A model generated the notes under the pieces. That model searched no databases. It was not told the origin of the DNA and worked only from the letters and a program-made list of their open reading frames with translations. Below, piece by piece: positions 8,976 to 16,940 of a stretch of 64,000 bases of DNA (position 1 is its first letter; each line of letters starts with the position of its first letter). The translations under genes and the position numbers were made by a program. This DNA comes from Picosynechococcus sp. PCC 7003 (GTDB lineage: Bacteria > Cyanobacteriota > Cyanobacteriia > Cyanobacteriales > MRBY01): the NCBI RefSeq assembly GCF_001693255.1, contig NZ_CP016474.1, positions 1,258,661 through 1,322,660 on the forward strand, given 5' to 3'.

Positions 8976-9162
8976 AAAATTTTCTCCATTTACGCCATTC
9001 AGCAGCACCAAAAATACGAATGACCTGATGACGATAGGTAAACCGCACCGTCAAAATACGCTTCTCCACCTTACCAATGCAGAACCATCGCTCTTCCGCC
9101 TCACTATGCTTGGCATCATGGACAATTAAACGATTTGGATCAAAAAAAGCGTATTGGGCCGT
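8947..9162 (-). pseudogene. brnT: brnT toxin, C-terminal part (split by IS)
   Basis: Reading the minus strand down to TAA at 8949-8947 gives TAQYAFFDPNRLIVHDAKHS, then EAEERW and ILTVRFTYR..VIRIFGAAEWRKW, matching the body of BrnT ribonuclease toxins (the RelE-like fold with FxDP, HD..HS..E.R and IRIISAR-like strands). No start codon or N-terminal strand precedes it; the frame runs straight back into the right end of the tnpB element. The missing N-terminus lies 1.5 kb away at 10671-10742. Joining the two across the element restores an uninterrupted frame of about 95 residues, the normal size of BrnT. Confidence 0.85.
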
Positions 9163-9170
9163 ATGAACTA

Positions 9171-9192
9171 CTCCAGCCTAAGAGGCATGGAG
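9171..9192 (-). repeat. Right-end hairpin of the IS element
   Basis: A 22-nt imperfect palindrome: outer stem CTCC/GGAG, a two-to-one internal loop, inner stem GCCT/AGGC and loop CTT. It includes the TAG stop of tnpB and sits 8 nt inside the inferred junction with brnT. In IS605 elements this hairpin is both the TnpA recognition structure and part of the TnpB guide RNA scaffold. Confidence 0.65.
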
Positions 9193-10425
9193 TTTCCGTC
9201 GTTTCATCACCCCAAGTTGCCTCATGCTTCCGCAATCGGTAGAGCTTGGCGGCTCCGCGACTGAAGAGGCCAGTTCCTGACCCCTTGCCCAGGCTAAATT
9301 AACCTGAGCTGCATTGATATCTCTATCCTCCCTGTGGCCACAGTTTGGGTTTGAGCAAATATGTACCCTGTCTGCCAATGTCTTTGGCGTTAGCTCCCAA
9401 CATTTAGCGCAACGCTGAGAGGGCTTAAGCGTCCTTGTCGGGGACTCCACATAAAATCCTCCTGCCTCTGCCAGCTTGTATTCCAGCATTGAACCAATCA
9501 TGCCGAAGCCAACCGAGAGAATGGAGCGGTTAAGCCCTGTTTTTTGAGCTTTCCGTTTGCTGCCTTTTTTGGCTTTGCGGGTCATGTTTTTGACGTTTAA
9601 CTGCTCACCTGCAACCAGGCTATTACCGCTGACTATGTCGCTTGTGATTTGATGCAGCCAATCTTCGCGCTGACGGGTAATTTTGCGTTGCCGCATTGAT
9701 ACCTGCCGTCTCGCTTTTTGCCACCGCCGCGATGCTTTAACTCGCTTATTTCGGTTTGGTGCACGCTTTCGTCTGAGTTGCTTGGATGCTTGCTTAACCT
9801 GTTGTTCTCCCTCCTTAATAAAATCTGGCTTGCTGATTTGCTCCCCTGTCGAAAGGGCAATTGCTTCCTTGCAACCTAAATCAATCCCCACAGACCCACC
9901 CTCGGTTTCCCGCTTGGGTTCACATTTGACGGTGATTGAGGCGTACCACTTACCCTGGCGGAAGAATATCGTGCAGGTTGTTGGCTTTCCCCAGGTACGG
10001 GCCTTGCCCCTCATCTGCAACCTTCCCACATTGCTCAACTTGAGAAAGCCATGGTGACCTCCTGTTTCTACCTTCCAGCCTGCACCACAAGGATATGTCC
10101 ACCCCGAATACTTCCGAGATGCCTTGAACTTTGGATATCCCCCCAATCCCTTAAAAAATCGGTTGAAGGCAAAGTCCACTCGCTTTAACGTTGCCTGTAG
10201 GGCATGGGAACCCAGTTCTTTAAATTCTGGCCATACTTGCTTGAACCCTGGCAGACTATTTTGCTGCTCAAAGTAATCGACTGCATGGTTGAACTTTTGG
10301 TACTGGGTTTTACGGTTAGCGATTGCTGCGTTGTACAAACTGCAATGTAAACGCCGCCAATAGTGCAGCTTTTTTTGCTGTTGGCGACTTGGATAGAGCC
10401 TGTAAGTGATTCGGCGTGTTACCAT
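9178..10425 (-). CDS. tnpB: RNA-guided nuclease TnpB (IS605/IS1341 family)
   Basis: From ATG 10425 (MVTRRITYRLYPSRQQQ) the protein has 415 residues, the usual TnpB size; the open frame extends 39 codons further upstream but those residues are not TnpB-like and would run through the divergent RHH gene. The RuvC nuclease core looks intact: GSVGIDLGCKEAIALSTGE (first Asp), LVAGEQLNVKNM (Glu), and DRDINAAQ (last Asp). A four-cysteine zinc finger precedes the last motif (CAKC ... CSNPNC). TnpB cuts DNA guided by an RNA made from the element's right end and helps the element persist. No tnpA accompanies it. The stop lies inside the right-end hairpin. Confidence 0.92.
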   Translation of the reverse strand: MVTRRITYRLYPSRQQQKKLHYWRRLHCSLYNAAIANRKTQYQKFNHAVDYFEQQNSLPGFKQVWPEFKELGSHALQATLKRVDFAFNRFFKGLGGYPKFKASRKYSGWTYPCGAGWKVETGGHHGFLKLSNVGRLQMRGKARTWGKPTTCTIFFRQGKWYASITVKCEPKRETEGGSVGIDLGCKEAIALSTGEQISKPDFIKEGEQQVKQASKQLRRKRAPNRNKRVKASRRWQKARRQVSMRQRKITRQREDWLHQITSDIVSGNSLVAGEQLNVKNMTRKAKKGSKRKAQKTGLNRSILSVGFGMIGSMLEYKLAEAGGFYVESPTRTLKPSQRCAKCWELTPKTLADRVHICSNPNCGHREDRDINAAQVNLAWARGQELASSVAEPPSSTDCGSMRQLGVMKRRKLHAS

Positions 10426-10453
10426 ACTCTTATTGTAGTCTATTGTACCCACA

Positions 10454-10591
10454 ATGAACAAGTCAGAAGTACTAAAAATAAGGCTAACATCAGAGGATCT
10501 GGCAAGACTCAAGGCGTTCGCGTCCAACAAGGATGTCAGCATGGCTCAAATTATCAGAGAGTACATAAGGCGATTGCCTAAGCCTGATTGA
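10454..10591 (+). CDS. 45-residue ribbon-helix-helix protein of the IS element
   Basis: ATG 10454 to TGA 10589-10591 encodes 45 residues: EVLKIRLTSEDLARLKAFA followed by VSMAQIIREYIRRL, a clear ribbon-helix-helix (MetJ/Arc/CopG) pattern of one beta strand and two helices. It is too short for most gene callers. It is divergent from tnpB, with only 28 bp between the two ATGs, so both promoters must overlap, and it lies inside the element before the left-end hairpin. RHH dimers bind operators, so control of the shared tnpB promoter is a reasonable inference. It is not the brnA antitoxin, with which it shares only the fold. Confidence 0.75.
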   Translation: MNKSEVLKIRLTSEDLARLKAFASNKDVSMAQIIREYIRRLPKPD

Positions 10592-10632
10592 TTTGGCTAC
10601 TTCCGTTTCTCTTCAGTAGCTGCGCTATCCTT

Positions 10633-10655
10633 CCCTACCCTAAAGAGGGATAGGG
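10633..10655. repeat. Left-end hairpin of the IS element
   Basis: CCCTACCCT, a 4-nt loop, then AGGGATAGGG: a stem of 9 bp with one bulged base. It sits 15 bp inside the junction with the brnT N-terminal fragment, the position expected of an IS200/IS605 left-end structure. Confidence 0.6.
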
Positions 10656-10670
10656 ACTGCCGCGCCCAAG

Positions 10671-10742
10671 TTCAAAATCTATACCATGTTTTGCTTTATT
10701 ACTGATATTTCGTTGATGATGCCACTCAAACGATGAATACAT
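10671..10742 (-). pseudogene. brnT: brnT toxin, N-terminal part (split by IS)
   Basis: ATG 10742 starts MYSSFEWHHQRNISNKAKHG followed by IDFE, which is the canonical N-terminus of BrnT (FEWDxxKNxxNxxKHGIxFE). The frame then enters non-homologous DNA of the IS element. The remaining part of the toxin resumes at 9162. Because IS605-type elements insert without duplicating the target, precise excision would recreate the toxin frame. Confidence 0.85.
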
Positions 10743-10889
10743 ATAGTTTTACACATTTTTATCCATATTAATTTACTGATTAGCTTGGCAAAAGATCAAA
10801 AGTTCTCTACCTGGTTACTGAGGTGGTGGGTTTGAATTTAAGGGAGTCACGGTAGACTAAAATCACATCTAAATCTCGAAGTCACCACC

Positions 10890-11192
10890 ATGCAACTCTC
10901 GCCCCAGGAAAAAGACAAGCTGCTCATTTTCACTGCTTTTCTCGTGGCCGAACGCCGGAAAAACAAAGGTCTCAAGCTCAACTATCCTGAAGCGGTGGCC
11001 TACATTTCAGGCTTAATCCTCGAAGGGGCACGGGAAGGCAAACTTGTCGCCGAACTGATGAGCGAAGGCCAGACTTGGCTGACCCGTGAAGATGTCATGA
11101 CAGGGGTCGCCGAGATGGTGGATGAAGTACAGGTCGAAGCCACTTTTCCCGACGGGACGAAACTGGTCACGATCCATAATCCCATCCAATAA
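10890..11192 (+). CDS. ureA: Urease gamma subunit
   Basis: The 100-residue product is UreA at full family length: [20 protein letters not shown], the [10 protein letters not shown] segment, GAREGK and the C-terminal LVTIHNPI that packs against the beta subunit. With UreB and UreC it forms the nickel urease that hydrolyses urea to ammonia and carbamate in the cytoplasm. No ureB, ureC or accessory genes follow; scattered urease genes are common in cyanobacteria. The region before it carries the broken brnT N-terminus and no consensus NtcA site (GTA-N8-TAC). It is followed by exbB after 120 bp. Confidence 0.95.
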   Translation: MQLSPQEKDKLLIFTAFLVAERRKNKGLKLNYPEAVAYISGLILEGAREGKLVAELMSEGQTWLTREDVMTGVAEMVDEVQVEATFPDGTKLVTIHNPIQ

Positions 11193-11312
11193 TCAAAAAC
11201 CAGAGAAACTATTCCCAGAATCTCTGCCTTCCAACAGACGAATAAAACACCATTAAAAACCTTAGAATTGGAGCAGTCTTTTTTTTTGGTGTGACCGGAG
11301 TGAGGTGGCTCG

Positions 11313-11999
11313 GTGAATGTTCTAGATATCCTAAACCGTGGGGGGCCAGCGATGTGGCCCTTGGTACTCTTGTCGATTATGGCCCTGAGTACCATTATTG
11401 AGCGGCTGTGGTTTTGGTGGAAAGTAATCCAACAAAGCCAGCGAGTCCAGGACAAAATTTTGGATGCCGCCCATTACCAATGGCAAGCGGTGAGTGAAAT
11501 TGCTCGCACCTGCCAAAAACATCCCCTGGGGCGTTTTCTCTATGCCCCTTTGAAGCAACAGGCCACTGACCCAGAAATTTTCCATTTAGCCCTCGAAGCG
11601 GCAGCCGATGAAGAGTTGGCAAATATGCGTCGGGGCGAAAAAGTCCTAGAAGCGGTCATTGCCCTCTCGCCTTTGTTAGGGTTACTGGGAACTGTTCTAG
11701 GCTTAATCAACTCCTTAGGATCGATCCAACTGAGTGATTTAGGCACAGATTCCACCACGGGGGTGACCTTGGGGATCAGTGAGTCACTCTTTTCGACGGC
11801 GATGGGCTTGATTGTCGCGATTGTGGCCCTGGCCTTTTATCGTTTGTTCCAAGCACTTTCGAGTAATCAGGTGCGCCTTTTCCGCCAAGCGGGCAGTGAA
11901 CTGGAAATGCTCTATCGCCAAAATTATCTCGAAGGATTACCTGCTTCTGTGGACAATTTAGATGTGACGCCTAGTGAGGGATACCAAAATGAAGCGTGA
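11313..11999 (+). CDS. exbB: ExbB/TolQ/MotA-type proton channel
   Basis: Starts at GTG 11313 (NVLDILNRGGPAMWPLVLLS). The 228-residue protein has three hydrophobic segments (about residues 13-31, 108-130 and 155-178) with the cytoplasmic helical domain between the first two, as in MotA/TolQ/ExbB channels. The stretch LSPLLGLLGTVLGLINSLGS is the conserved pore helix. With ExbD it converts proton-motive force into movement of a TonB- or Tol-like partner at the envelope. It overlaps exbD by 11 bp, so the pair is co-translated. No tonB gene is present in the window; the driven partner is unknown. Confidence 0.88.
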   Translation: MNVLDILNRGGPAMWPLVLLSIMALSTIIERLWFWWKVIQQSQRVQDKILDAAHYQWQAVSEIARTCQKHPLGRFLYAPLKQQATDPEIFHLALEAAADEELANMRRGEKVLEAVIALSPLLGLLGTVLGLINSLGSIQLSDLGTDSTTGVTLGISESLFSTAMGLIVAIVALAFYRLFQALSSNQVRLFRQAGSELEMLYRQNYLEGLPASVDNLDVTPSEGYQNEA

Positions 12000-12693
12000 G
12001 CCGATTAAGCCAGAAACTTTGGGTTTAAGGCCATTCCAACTCTGGCAAGAAAATTCTGCGCCGGATCTGCGCATCGAAATTATTCCGCTGATCGATGTGA
12101 TTTTTTGTGTACTGACCTTTTTTATCCTGGCGGCGGTCAATTTGTCACGACAGCAGGCGATTAACTTAAATTTACCTGTGGCAGATAGCGCAACGACCCA
12201 AATGCCCGATATGGTGATTGTTAGTTTGACGGATTTTGGGCAAATTTATGTGGAAAAACAATTGATTGAAACCCAGGCCCAATTTTCGCAAATTGTTGAG
12301 GATTATTTAGGGCGCAATCCCAATGGTGTTGTTGTTCTCAATGCATCGGAAAAGCGTCCTTATCAGGAAGTGATCCAGGTTTTAGATTGGCTCAAATCCA
12401 TTGGCGGCGAACGGGTGGCCTTGGGAACAGGGGCAGGAACCCAGGGAGAGCAAGCCCTAGATTCTTTCTTTGATGGTCAACAAACTCCGGGCTTAAATCC
12501 TGGCACGCCGACGATTCCCCAGGTGCCAGGGGTAAATCCGAATAATGATTTTCAGCTTGAGCCTCTCGATAGTGGTACGCCATTACCGCCGCCCACTGGA
12601 AATGGGTTTGAGATGGAGTTAAAGCCCCTAGAGGAGTTTGGGACACCGCCTAGTCCGACCCAGATTCAGGAGCAGCTACAAAATCAGCAATAG
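11989..12693 (+). CDS. exbD: ExbD/TolR-type channel subunit with long Pro/Gly/Gln tail
   Basis: From ATG 11989 the protein has 234 residues. LRIEIIPLIDVIFCVLTFFI is the ExbD/TolR transmembrane helix with the proton-carrying Asp, followed by the periplasmic domain (VIVSLTDFGQIYVEKQLI ... PYQEVIQVLDWLK). After about residue 145 comes an unusual 90-residue extension rich in Pro, Gly and Gln (NPGTPTIPQVPGVNPNN) that standard ExbD proteins lack. It may reach through peptidoglycan or bind a partner; that is inference. The gene overlaps exbB at its 5' end, and its last 44 bp overlap the 3' end of the convergent tmk-like gene. Confidence 0.85.
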   Translation: MKREPIKPETLGLRPFQLWQENSAPDLRIEIIPLIDVIFCVLTFFILAAVNLSRQQAINLNLPVADSATTQMPDMVIVSLTDFGQIYVEKQLIETQAQFSQIVEDYLGRNPNGVVVLNASEKRPYQEVIQVLDWLKSIGGERVALGTGAGTQGEQALDSFFDGQQTPGLNPGTPTIPQVPGVNPNNDFQLEPLDSGTPLPPPTGNGFEMELKPLEEFGTPPSPTQIQEQLQNQQ

Positions 12694-13306
12694 TTTGGCG
12701 AATTTGCTGGTGGATGGTTTCAGGGGGTTGGGTCGCATCGAGTTGTTGCCAATTCCCTGGATAGGTTTGAAAAATTTGTTGGTAGTTTTGGCGCACTTGG
12801 GTGAGTTTCGCTTTGGTTTCGTAGATTTCTTGGTGCGATCGCCTTTGGACGCGGTCTAGGGCCACCTCCACGGGAAGATCGAAATAAAACACCAGATCGG
12901 GATTGGGAAAATCCTGGTTGAGGCGGTAGATAAATTCGTATTCGGCGGCGGTATTGGCGTTGTAGGCGAGGGAAGAAAAATAATAGCGGGTCGTAATTAC
13001 CTGGATGCCAGCGGCGAGTTGTTTAAAGACACCATCAATTTCGTTGTAAAGATGATCGTGGCGATCGCCAGCGAAGAGATAGGCCAGTTGCCGATTCAAT
13101 TGTGCTGGGTCGGTGGTGAAGCGTAGCCGTTGTCGTAGGGTTTCCCGGACGAGGTTGCCGATAATGCCGTTGGAGGGTTCGGGGCTGAGGACGGCGGGGA
13201 TATTTTGCCGCTGAAAATATTGATACAAAAGCTCCGCTTGGGTGGAACTGCCGGAACCATCAATCCCTTCAAAAACGATAAATTTTGCCTGGGTTTTACG
13301 CTGCAT
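12650..13306 (-). CDS. tmk: Thymidylate kinase-like P-loop protein with altered Walker A
   Basis: ATG 13306 overlaps the TGA of the upstream oxidoreductase gene (TGATG), so the pair is coupled. The 218-residue product follows the dTMP kinase fold: FIVFEGIDGSGSSTQAELLY at the N-terminus, an RYYFSSLAYN segment where the DRY motif lies, and FYFDLPVEVALDRVQRR for the LID/phosphate-binding helix. Two key positions differ from the family: the Walker A lysine (GxGK[ST]T) is Ser, and the Asp of DRY is Thr. Thymidylate kinase phosphorylates dTMP to dTDP; whether this protein does so is uncertain, and it may be a divergent paralogue. The 3' end overlaps exbD by 44 bp. Confidence 0.75.
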   Translation of the reverse strand: MQRKTQAKFIVFEGIDGSGSSTQAELLYQYFQRQNIPAVLSPEPSNGIIGNLVRETLRQRLRFTTDPAQLNRQLAYLFAGDRHDHLYNEIDGVFKQLAAGIQVITTRYYFSSLAYNANTAAEYEFIYRLNQDFPNPDLVFYFDLPVEVALDRVQRRSHQEIYETKAKLTQVRQNYQQIFQTYPGNWQQLDATQPPETIHQQIRQTIADFVAAPESGSD

Positions 13307-14523
13307 CACCACACCATCTCCGCCAAAAGGCCCGCATTTTCTAGGAGATTGTCCCACGTCTGGAAAGGTTTTTTGTTTTGGATCAAATCACGGCAATGGT
13401 AAATGAGTTTGCCGGAGCGATCGCCGAGGACGGTGGCCCCCAACAGTTGATCCTGGCCATCGAGCCACAATTTAAGCGTTAAGTCTTGGGGAAATTGCAG
13501 TTGATCCACGCGATCTAACATCAGAGTTTTACTAAGCGTTTTGGTATCGGCGGGAAGATTGGAGCCTTGAAAACCGATGTGATCAAAGGGTAGAGGTTTA
13601 AACAGACGATAGGGAATTTCGCCGTAGGAACAGGGCATTTTGCGACGCTGGGAAATATTGTTCACAAGGGTGGTTGCTTCGGCGATCGCCAATTCCGGCA
13701 AGGCATAACCGCCCAGCACTGCTCCGACCCCATAAATATTTTTGCGGGGGGTTCGAAGTTCAGGATCAACCTGTAACCACATCTGGGGCGGCTGGCAAAA
13801 ATCGGGGGGCAAGTTAAGTTGCGTCGTTAAACCCCGGCGCTCTTTGGCCCAAATGACGACCTGGTGTTCCTGGGTAAGGAGGTCTGGGGTTGGCTCAAAC
13901 TGGAGCGTTATTCCTGCCACTTCAAGAAAAGTCTGTAACCGTTGAACGCAGTCTGGATCTTCTGTGGGCAATAGATTTTTTTCGCTACTTAACGTGACTG
14001 TTTTCCCGAATTTTGCGAGGCAGTAGGCGAGGGTTAAACAATGGGGATCGTGACCGACAAGGACAATTTTTTCTGGCAGGGTGCGCCAAGTCTCTGGGTT
14101 TAAGAGGTCGGTGGGACTCACGAAATTGTCTTGGGGGTGCGCAGTCCAAGTGGTGCCCGTGGCGATCGCATAATGTTTGCTTTGGAGGCGACGGGTTGCG
14201 GTGACAAAACAGGTGCTGGGTTTCCAGACAAAACTGCCCATTTCTGGAATTACATCAACGCCCGCTTCTGCCAGGCGTGCCAAGGGTTCATAGAAATCAT
14301 TCGGGGCGATCGCCCCCTTGATCCAGGCCGCCAGATCCACCGTTTGGGGTTGTCTGGCCAGGTGTAGCAGTGTTTTTTCGAGGGCGAGTCCCTGCTGATC
14401 CTGGAGTGGCTGCCCTGTTTGCTGCACCAAAGCAACTTTTTTCCCAGAGGCGATCGCCCGTTTTGCCGTCGCGATTCCCGCCCCCGTTGCCCCAATCACC
14501 ACCAAATCGTAGTCCACTGCCAT
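13306..14523 (-). CDS. FAD-dependent pyridine nucleotide oxidoreductase lacking redox cysteines
   Basis: The 405-residue protein has the two-dinucleotide-fold layout of the disulfide reductase superfamily: an FAD site MAVDYDLVVIGATGAGIATA at the start, an NAD(P)-type strand KIVLVGHDPHCLTLAYCLAK near residue 155, and the ATG-type strand YAIATGTTW and a late GVGAVLGG flavin-contact motif. The CxxxxC redox pair expected near residue 40 is absent, and the C-terminal dimer domain is short. It resembles a degenerate relative of the MerA-like enzyme at 37093, whose first residues are nearly the same (MAVDYD). Substrate unknown. It is translationally coupled to the tmk-like gene (TGATG) and starts about 55 bp from the end of narB. 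Confidence 0.75.
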   Translation of the reverse strand: MAVDYDLVVIGATGAGIATAKRAIASGKKVALVQQTGQPLQDQQGLALEKTLLHLARQPQTVDLAAWIKGAIAPNDFYEPLARLAEAGVDVIPEMGSFVWKPSTCFVTATRRLQSKHYAIATGTTWTAHPQDNFVSPTDLLNPETWRTLPEKIVLVGHDPHCLTLAYCLAKFGKTVTLSSEKNLLPTEDPDCVQRLQTFLEVAGITLQFEPTPDLLTQEHQVVIWAKERRGLTTQLNLPPDFCQPPQMWLQVDPELRTPRKNIYGVGAVLGGYALPELAIAEATTLVNNISQRRKMPCSYGEIPYRLFKPLPFDHIGFQGSNLPADTKTLSKTLMLDRVDQLQFPQDLTLKLWLDGQDQLLGATVLGDRSGKLIYHCRDLIQNKKPFQTWDNLLENAGLLAEMVW

Positions 14524-14580
14524 ACCAATCCCAATTGCTCACTCTCAAAAGGGATATCATAACCCAGGTTTCGGATCGTC

Positions 14581-16809
14581 CTAAAGCTGCTGCAATACAG
14601 GCTCGGCTGTCGTTTCTTCCTGGGGAATAGGGCTGGTGATTTTTAACACATTCACGGCACAGGCTTTTAATTCCGGCTGCAAGGAATCAGGGCAGGCTTC
14701 AGCGTGACTCAGGGCATTAGCTTCGGTATCTTCCCCCCATAAAGCGCCCCAGTGCATCGGCGCAAAAACAGTGCCAGGGATAATATTTTTCGTGATCAAG
14801 GCCGGAAATTTAGCCGTGCCGCGCAGCGATCGCACTTCCACCATTTCCCCATCCGTAATCCCTAGATGTTCCGCATCCCGTGGATGAATTTCCAAAAAGG
14901 GATTGGGGTGCATTTTTTGCAGTTTGCTGATCCGTCCGGTGCGGGTCATCGTGTGCCAATGCCCATAGAGTCGCCCGATGGTCAGCACAAACGGATAATC
15001 TGTATTCGGGGGTTCCGCTAAACCGCGAGAATGGTACGCCGCAAACCGCGCGCGCCCGTCGGGGGTATGGAAACGGTGATCGGTATACAGTCGTTTTCCT
15101 TTGAGAGGTTCGTCCTGTTGGAATAATTTTTGCAACAAACCCCGGTTGTCGGGCGGTGTTTCTGGCTCGCTTTTGGTCTCATTTATGGGACAGGGCCATT
15201 GGATCGGGCCTTCGGTGGCTAAACGTTGGTGACTCAGCCCCGTCATGTCACAGGGGCGATCGCCTGTGAGTTGCACAAATTCTGCGTAAACTTCCGCTGA
15301 GGATACCGCCCGGAACTGTTGCTGGAACCCAAGTCGGCGTCCCACCTCGGCAAAAATCTCCCAGTCAGCCCAGGCTTCTCCGGGGCGATCGCGGAACTGG
15401 GGACAATAGGTAACAACCCGTTCCGAATTGGTCATTGTGCCTGTTTTTTCGCCCCACTGTAGTGCCGGTAACAGGAGATGGGCATAGTTAGATGTTTCTG
15501 TGGGGTAATAGGCGTCCTGGCAAATGGTAAAGGGGGATTTCAACAGTGCAGCCTTGGTGCGTTCCAAGTCGGGCATACTGACCGCTGGATTAGTTGCCAC
15601 CACCCATAACAAACCCACCGTCCCCATGTCTAACCCTTCGATCATTGCCCAGGCATCTTTTCCGGGTAGTGGTGAAATGGTTCCTGGGGGCAATTGCCAG
15701 GCTTTTTCCAAGGTGGCGCGGTGGTCTGGATTTTTAACGAGGCGATATCCCGGCAGTAAATGGGCGAGTCCCCCCGCTTCTCTACCCCCCATGGCATTGG
15801 GTTGACCCGTCAAAGAAAAAGGCCCCGCACCCGGCTTACCGATTTCTCCGGTCATTAAGTGCAAATTAATCAGAGTCCGAACTTTGGCTGTGCCCTCTGC
15901 GGATTGGTTAATGCCCATCGACCAAAGAGATAGAACATTGTCAGCATTGGCCCAGTATTTTGCGGCCTGTTCGAGGTGATCGATACGAATCCCACAGCGT
16001 CTAGCCACCGTTTCGGGGGTGTAGCTCTGGACAAGCATCGCATATTGAGAAAATCCTTTGGTGCATTCATCGATGAAGAGGGTATCGATTTTGCCCCATT
16101 TCAGTAACAGGTGAGCAATGCCGTTGAGTAAGTCAATATCGGTGCCGGGTTGAATCGCCAGGTGCAGATCGGCTACTTCGGCGGTTTTGGTGCGGCGGGG
16201 ATCAACAACAATTAACTTTGCCTTGGAGCGTTTGTGGTGTTCGCGTAGGCGATTAAACACAATCGGGTGGCATTCGGCGGTATTGCTGCCAATGATAAAG
16301 GCGCAGTCGGTTAGTTCTAGGTCTTCGTAGCAGGGGGGCGGCCCATCGGCCCCAAAGCTCTGGATATAGCCCGCCACGGCAGAAGACATACAAAGGCGGG
16401 AGTTGGCATCGAAATTGTTGGTGCCGAGGCAGCCCTTGAGGAGTTTTTGGGCGGTGTAATAGTCTTCGGTTTGGAGTTGCCCGGAGCCATACATGGCAAT
16501 ACCTTCGACGCCGAGGGTCGCCCGCACAGTTTTGATCTGTTCCACAATCAGTTCAAAGGCATCATCCCAACTGATGCGCTGGAATTGATCCTGTAGCGAT
16601 CGCCGATACATGGGGTAGAGTAAGCGGTCTTGATCGAGGGATTCGGCAATGGTCGCACCCTTGACACAGACTTTGCCGAGGCTAGATGGATGTTGGCGAT
16701 CGCCCATGACTTTGAGGGTGGGTTGCTCATTTTTGATCACCTCGGAAACTTCCAGGCCACAACCAACACCACAATAGGGACAAAGGGTTTTCGTTTTACG
16801 TTGATCCAT
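14581..16809 (-). CDS. narB: Ferredoxin-nitrate reductase NarB
   Basis: The 742-residue protein is an assimilatory molybdopterin oxidoreductase. Cys10, Cys13, Cys17 (CPYCGVGC) and Cys48 (GKVCVKG) bind the single 4Fe-4S cluster. The Mo-bis-MGD domains follow ([29 protein letters not shown]), and a C-terminal dinucleotide-binding barrel ends in APMHWG. The length fits cyanobacterial NarB, which reduces nitrate to nitrite with reduced ferredoxin in the cytoplasm. The upstream gene is nrtP, 205 bp away, with a strong terminator-like hairpin between them, so narB either has its own promoter or depends on read-through. No consensus NtcA site is visible directly before narB. Confidence 0.95.
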   Translation of the reverse strand: MDQRKTKTLCPYCGVGCGLEVSEVIKNEQPTLKVMGDRQHPSSLGKVCVKGATIAESLDQDRLLYPMYRRSLQDQFQRISWDDAFELIVEQIKTVRATLGVEGIAMYGSGQLQTEDYYTAQKLLKGCLGTNNFDANSRLCMSSAVAGYIQSFGADGPPPCYEDLELTDCAFIIGSNTAECHPIVFNRLREHHKRSKAKLIVVDPRRTKTAEVADLHLAIQPGTDIDLLNGIAHLLLKWGKIDTLFIDECTKGFSQYAMLVQSYTPETVARRCGIRIDHLEQAAKYWANADNVLSLWSMGINQSAEGTAKVRTLINLHLMTGEIGKPGAGPFSLTGQPNAMGGREAGGLAHLLPGYRLVKNPDHRATLEKAWQLPPGTISPLPGKDAWAMIEGLDMGTVGLLWVVATNPAVSMPDLERTKAALLKSPFTICQDAYYPTETSNYAHLLLPALQWGEKTGTMTNSERVVTYCPQFRDRPGEAWADWEIFAEVGRRLGFQQQFRAVSSAEVYAEFVQLTGDRPCDMTGLSHQRLATEGPIQWPCPINETKSEPETPPDNRGLLQKLFQQDEPLKGKRLYTDHRFHTPDGRARFAAYHSRGLAEPPNTDYPFVLTIGRLYGHWHTMTRTGRISKLQKMHPNPFLEIHPRDAEHLGITDGEMVEVRSLRGTAKFPALITKNIIPGTVFAPMHWGALWGEDTEANALSHAEACPDSLQPELKACAVNVLKITSPIPQEETTAEPVLQQL

Positions 16810-16940
16810 TGCTAAACCGCCAACTTAAGACTTCAATAATAGGGTTAAAAATGCCAGAAAATTACATGGCGTCCATTAAAGGAAAATTCCCCTGGGGCAA
16901 TGATCCTGAAAGATTCACATGGCCCCAAAGAGCGTAATAG

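Larger units (their letters stand above)
9163..10670 (-). mobile_element. IS200/IS605-type element (tnpB + RHH gene, no tnpA) inserted in brnT
   Basis: The element is bounded by the two brnT fragments, so its ends can be read to within about 15 bp. The right end carries an imperfect hairpin at 9171-9192 (CTCC-AT-GCCT, loop CTT, AGGC-T-GGAG on the minus strand) that contains the tnpB stop codon, followed by TAGTTCAT. The left end carries a second hairpin at 10633-10655 (CCCTA-CCCT/AGGG-A-TAGGG). Subterminal hairpins and no target-site duplication are features of IS200/IS605 elements moved as single strands by TnpA Y1 transposase. No tnpA is present, so this is an IS1341-like passenger form that must be mobilised in trans. 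The flank beside the left end on the minus strand ends TTTTGAA. Confidence 0.8.

Noticed and set aside
9184-10542. Longer TnpB start 39 codons upstream
   Set aside because: The extra residues (MLTSLLDANALSLARSSDVS) are not TnpB-like and are the antisense of the divergent RHH gene. ATG 10425 starts the conserved N-terminus.
10743-10889. NtcA site before ureA
   Set aside because: I looked for GTA-N8-TAC in the region and found only GTA with TCA at the right spacing. Not reported as a site.
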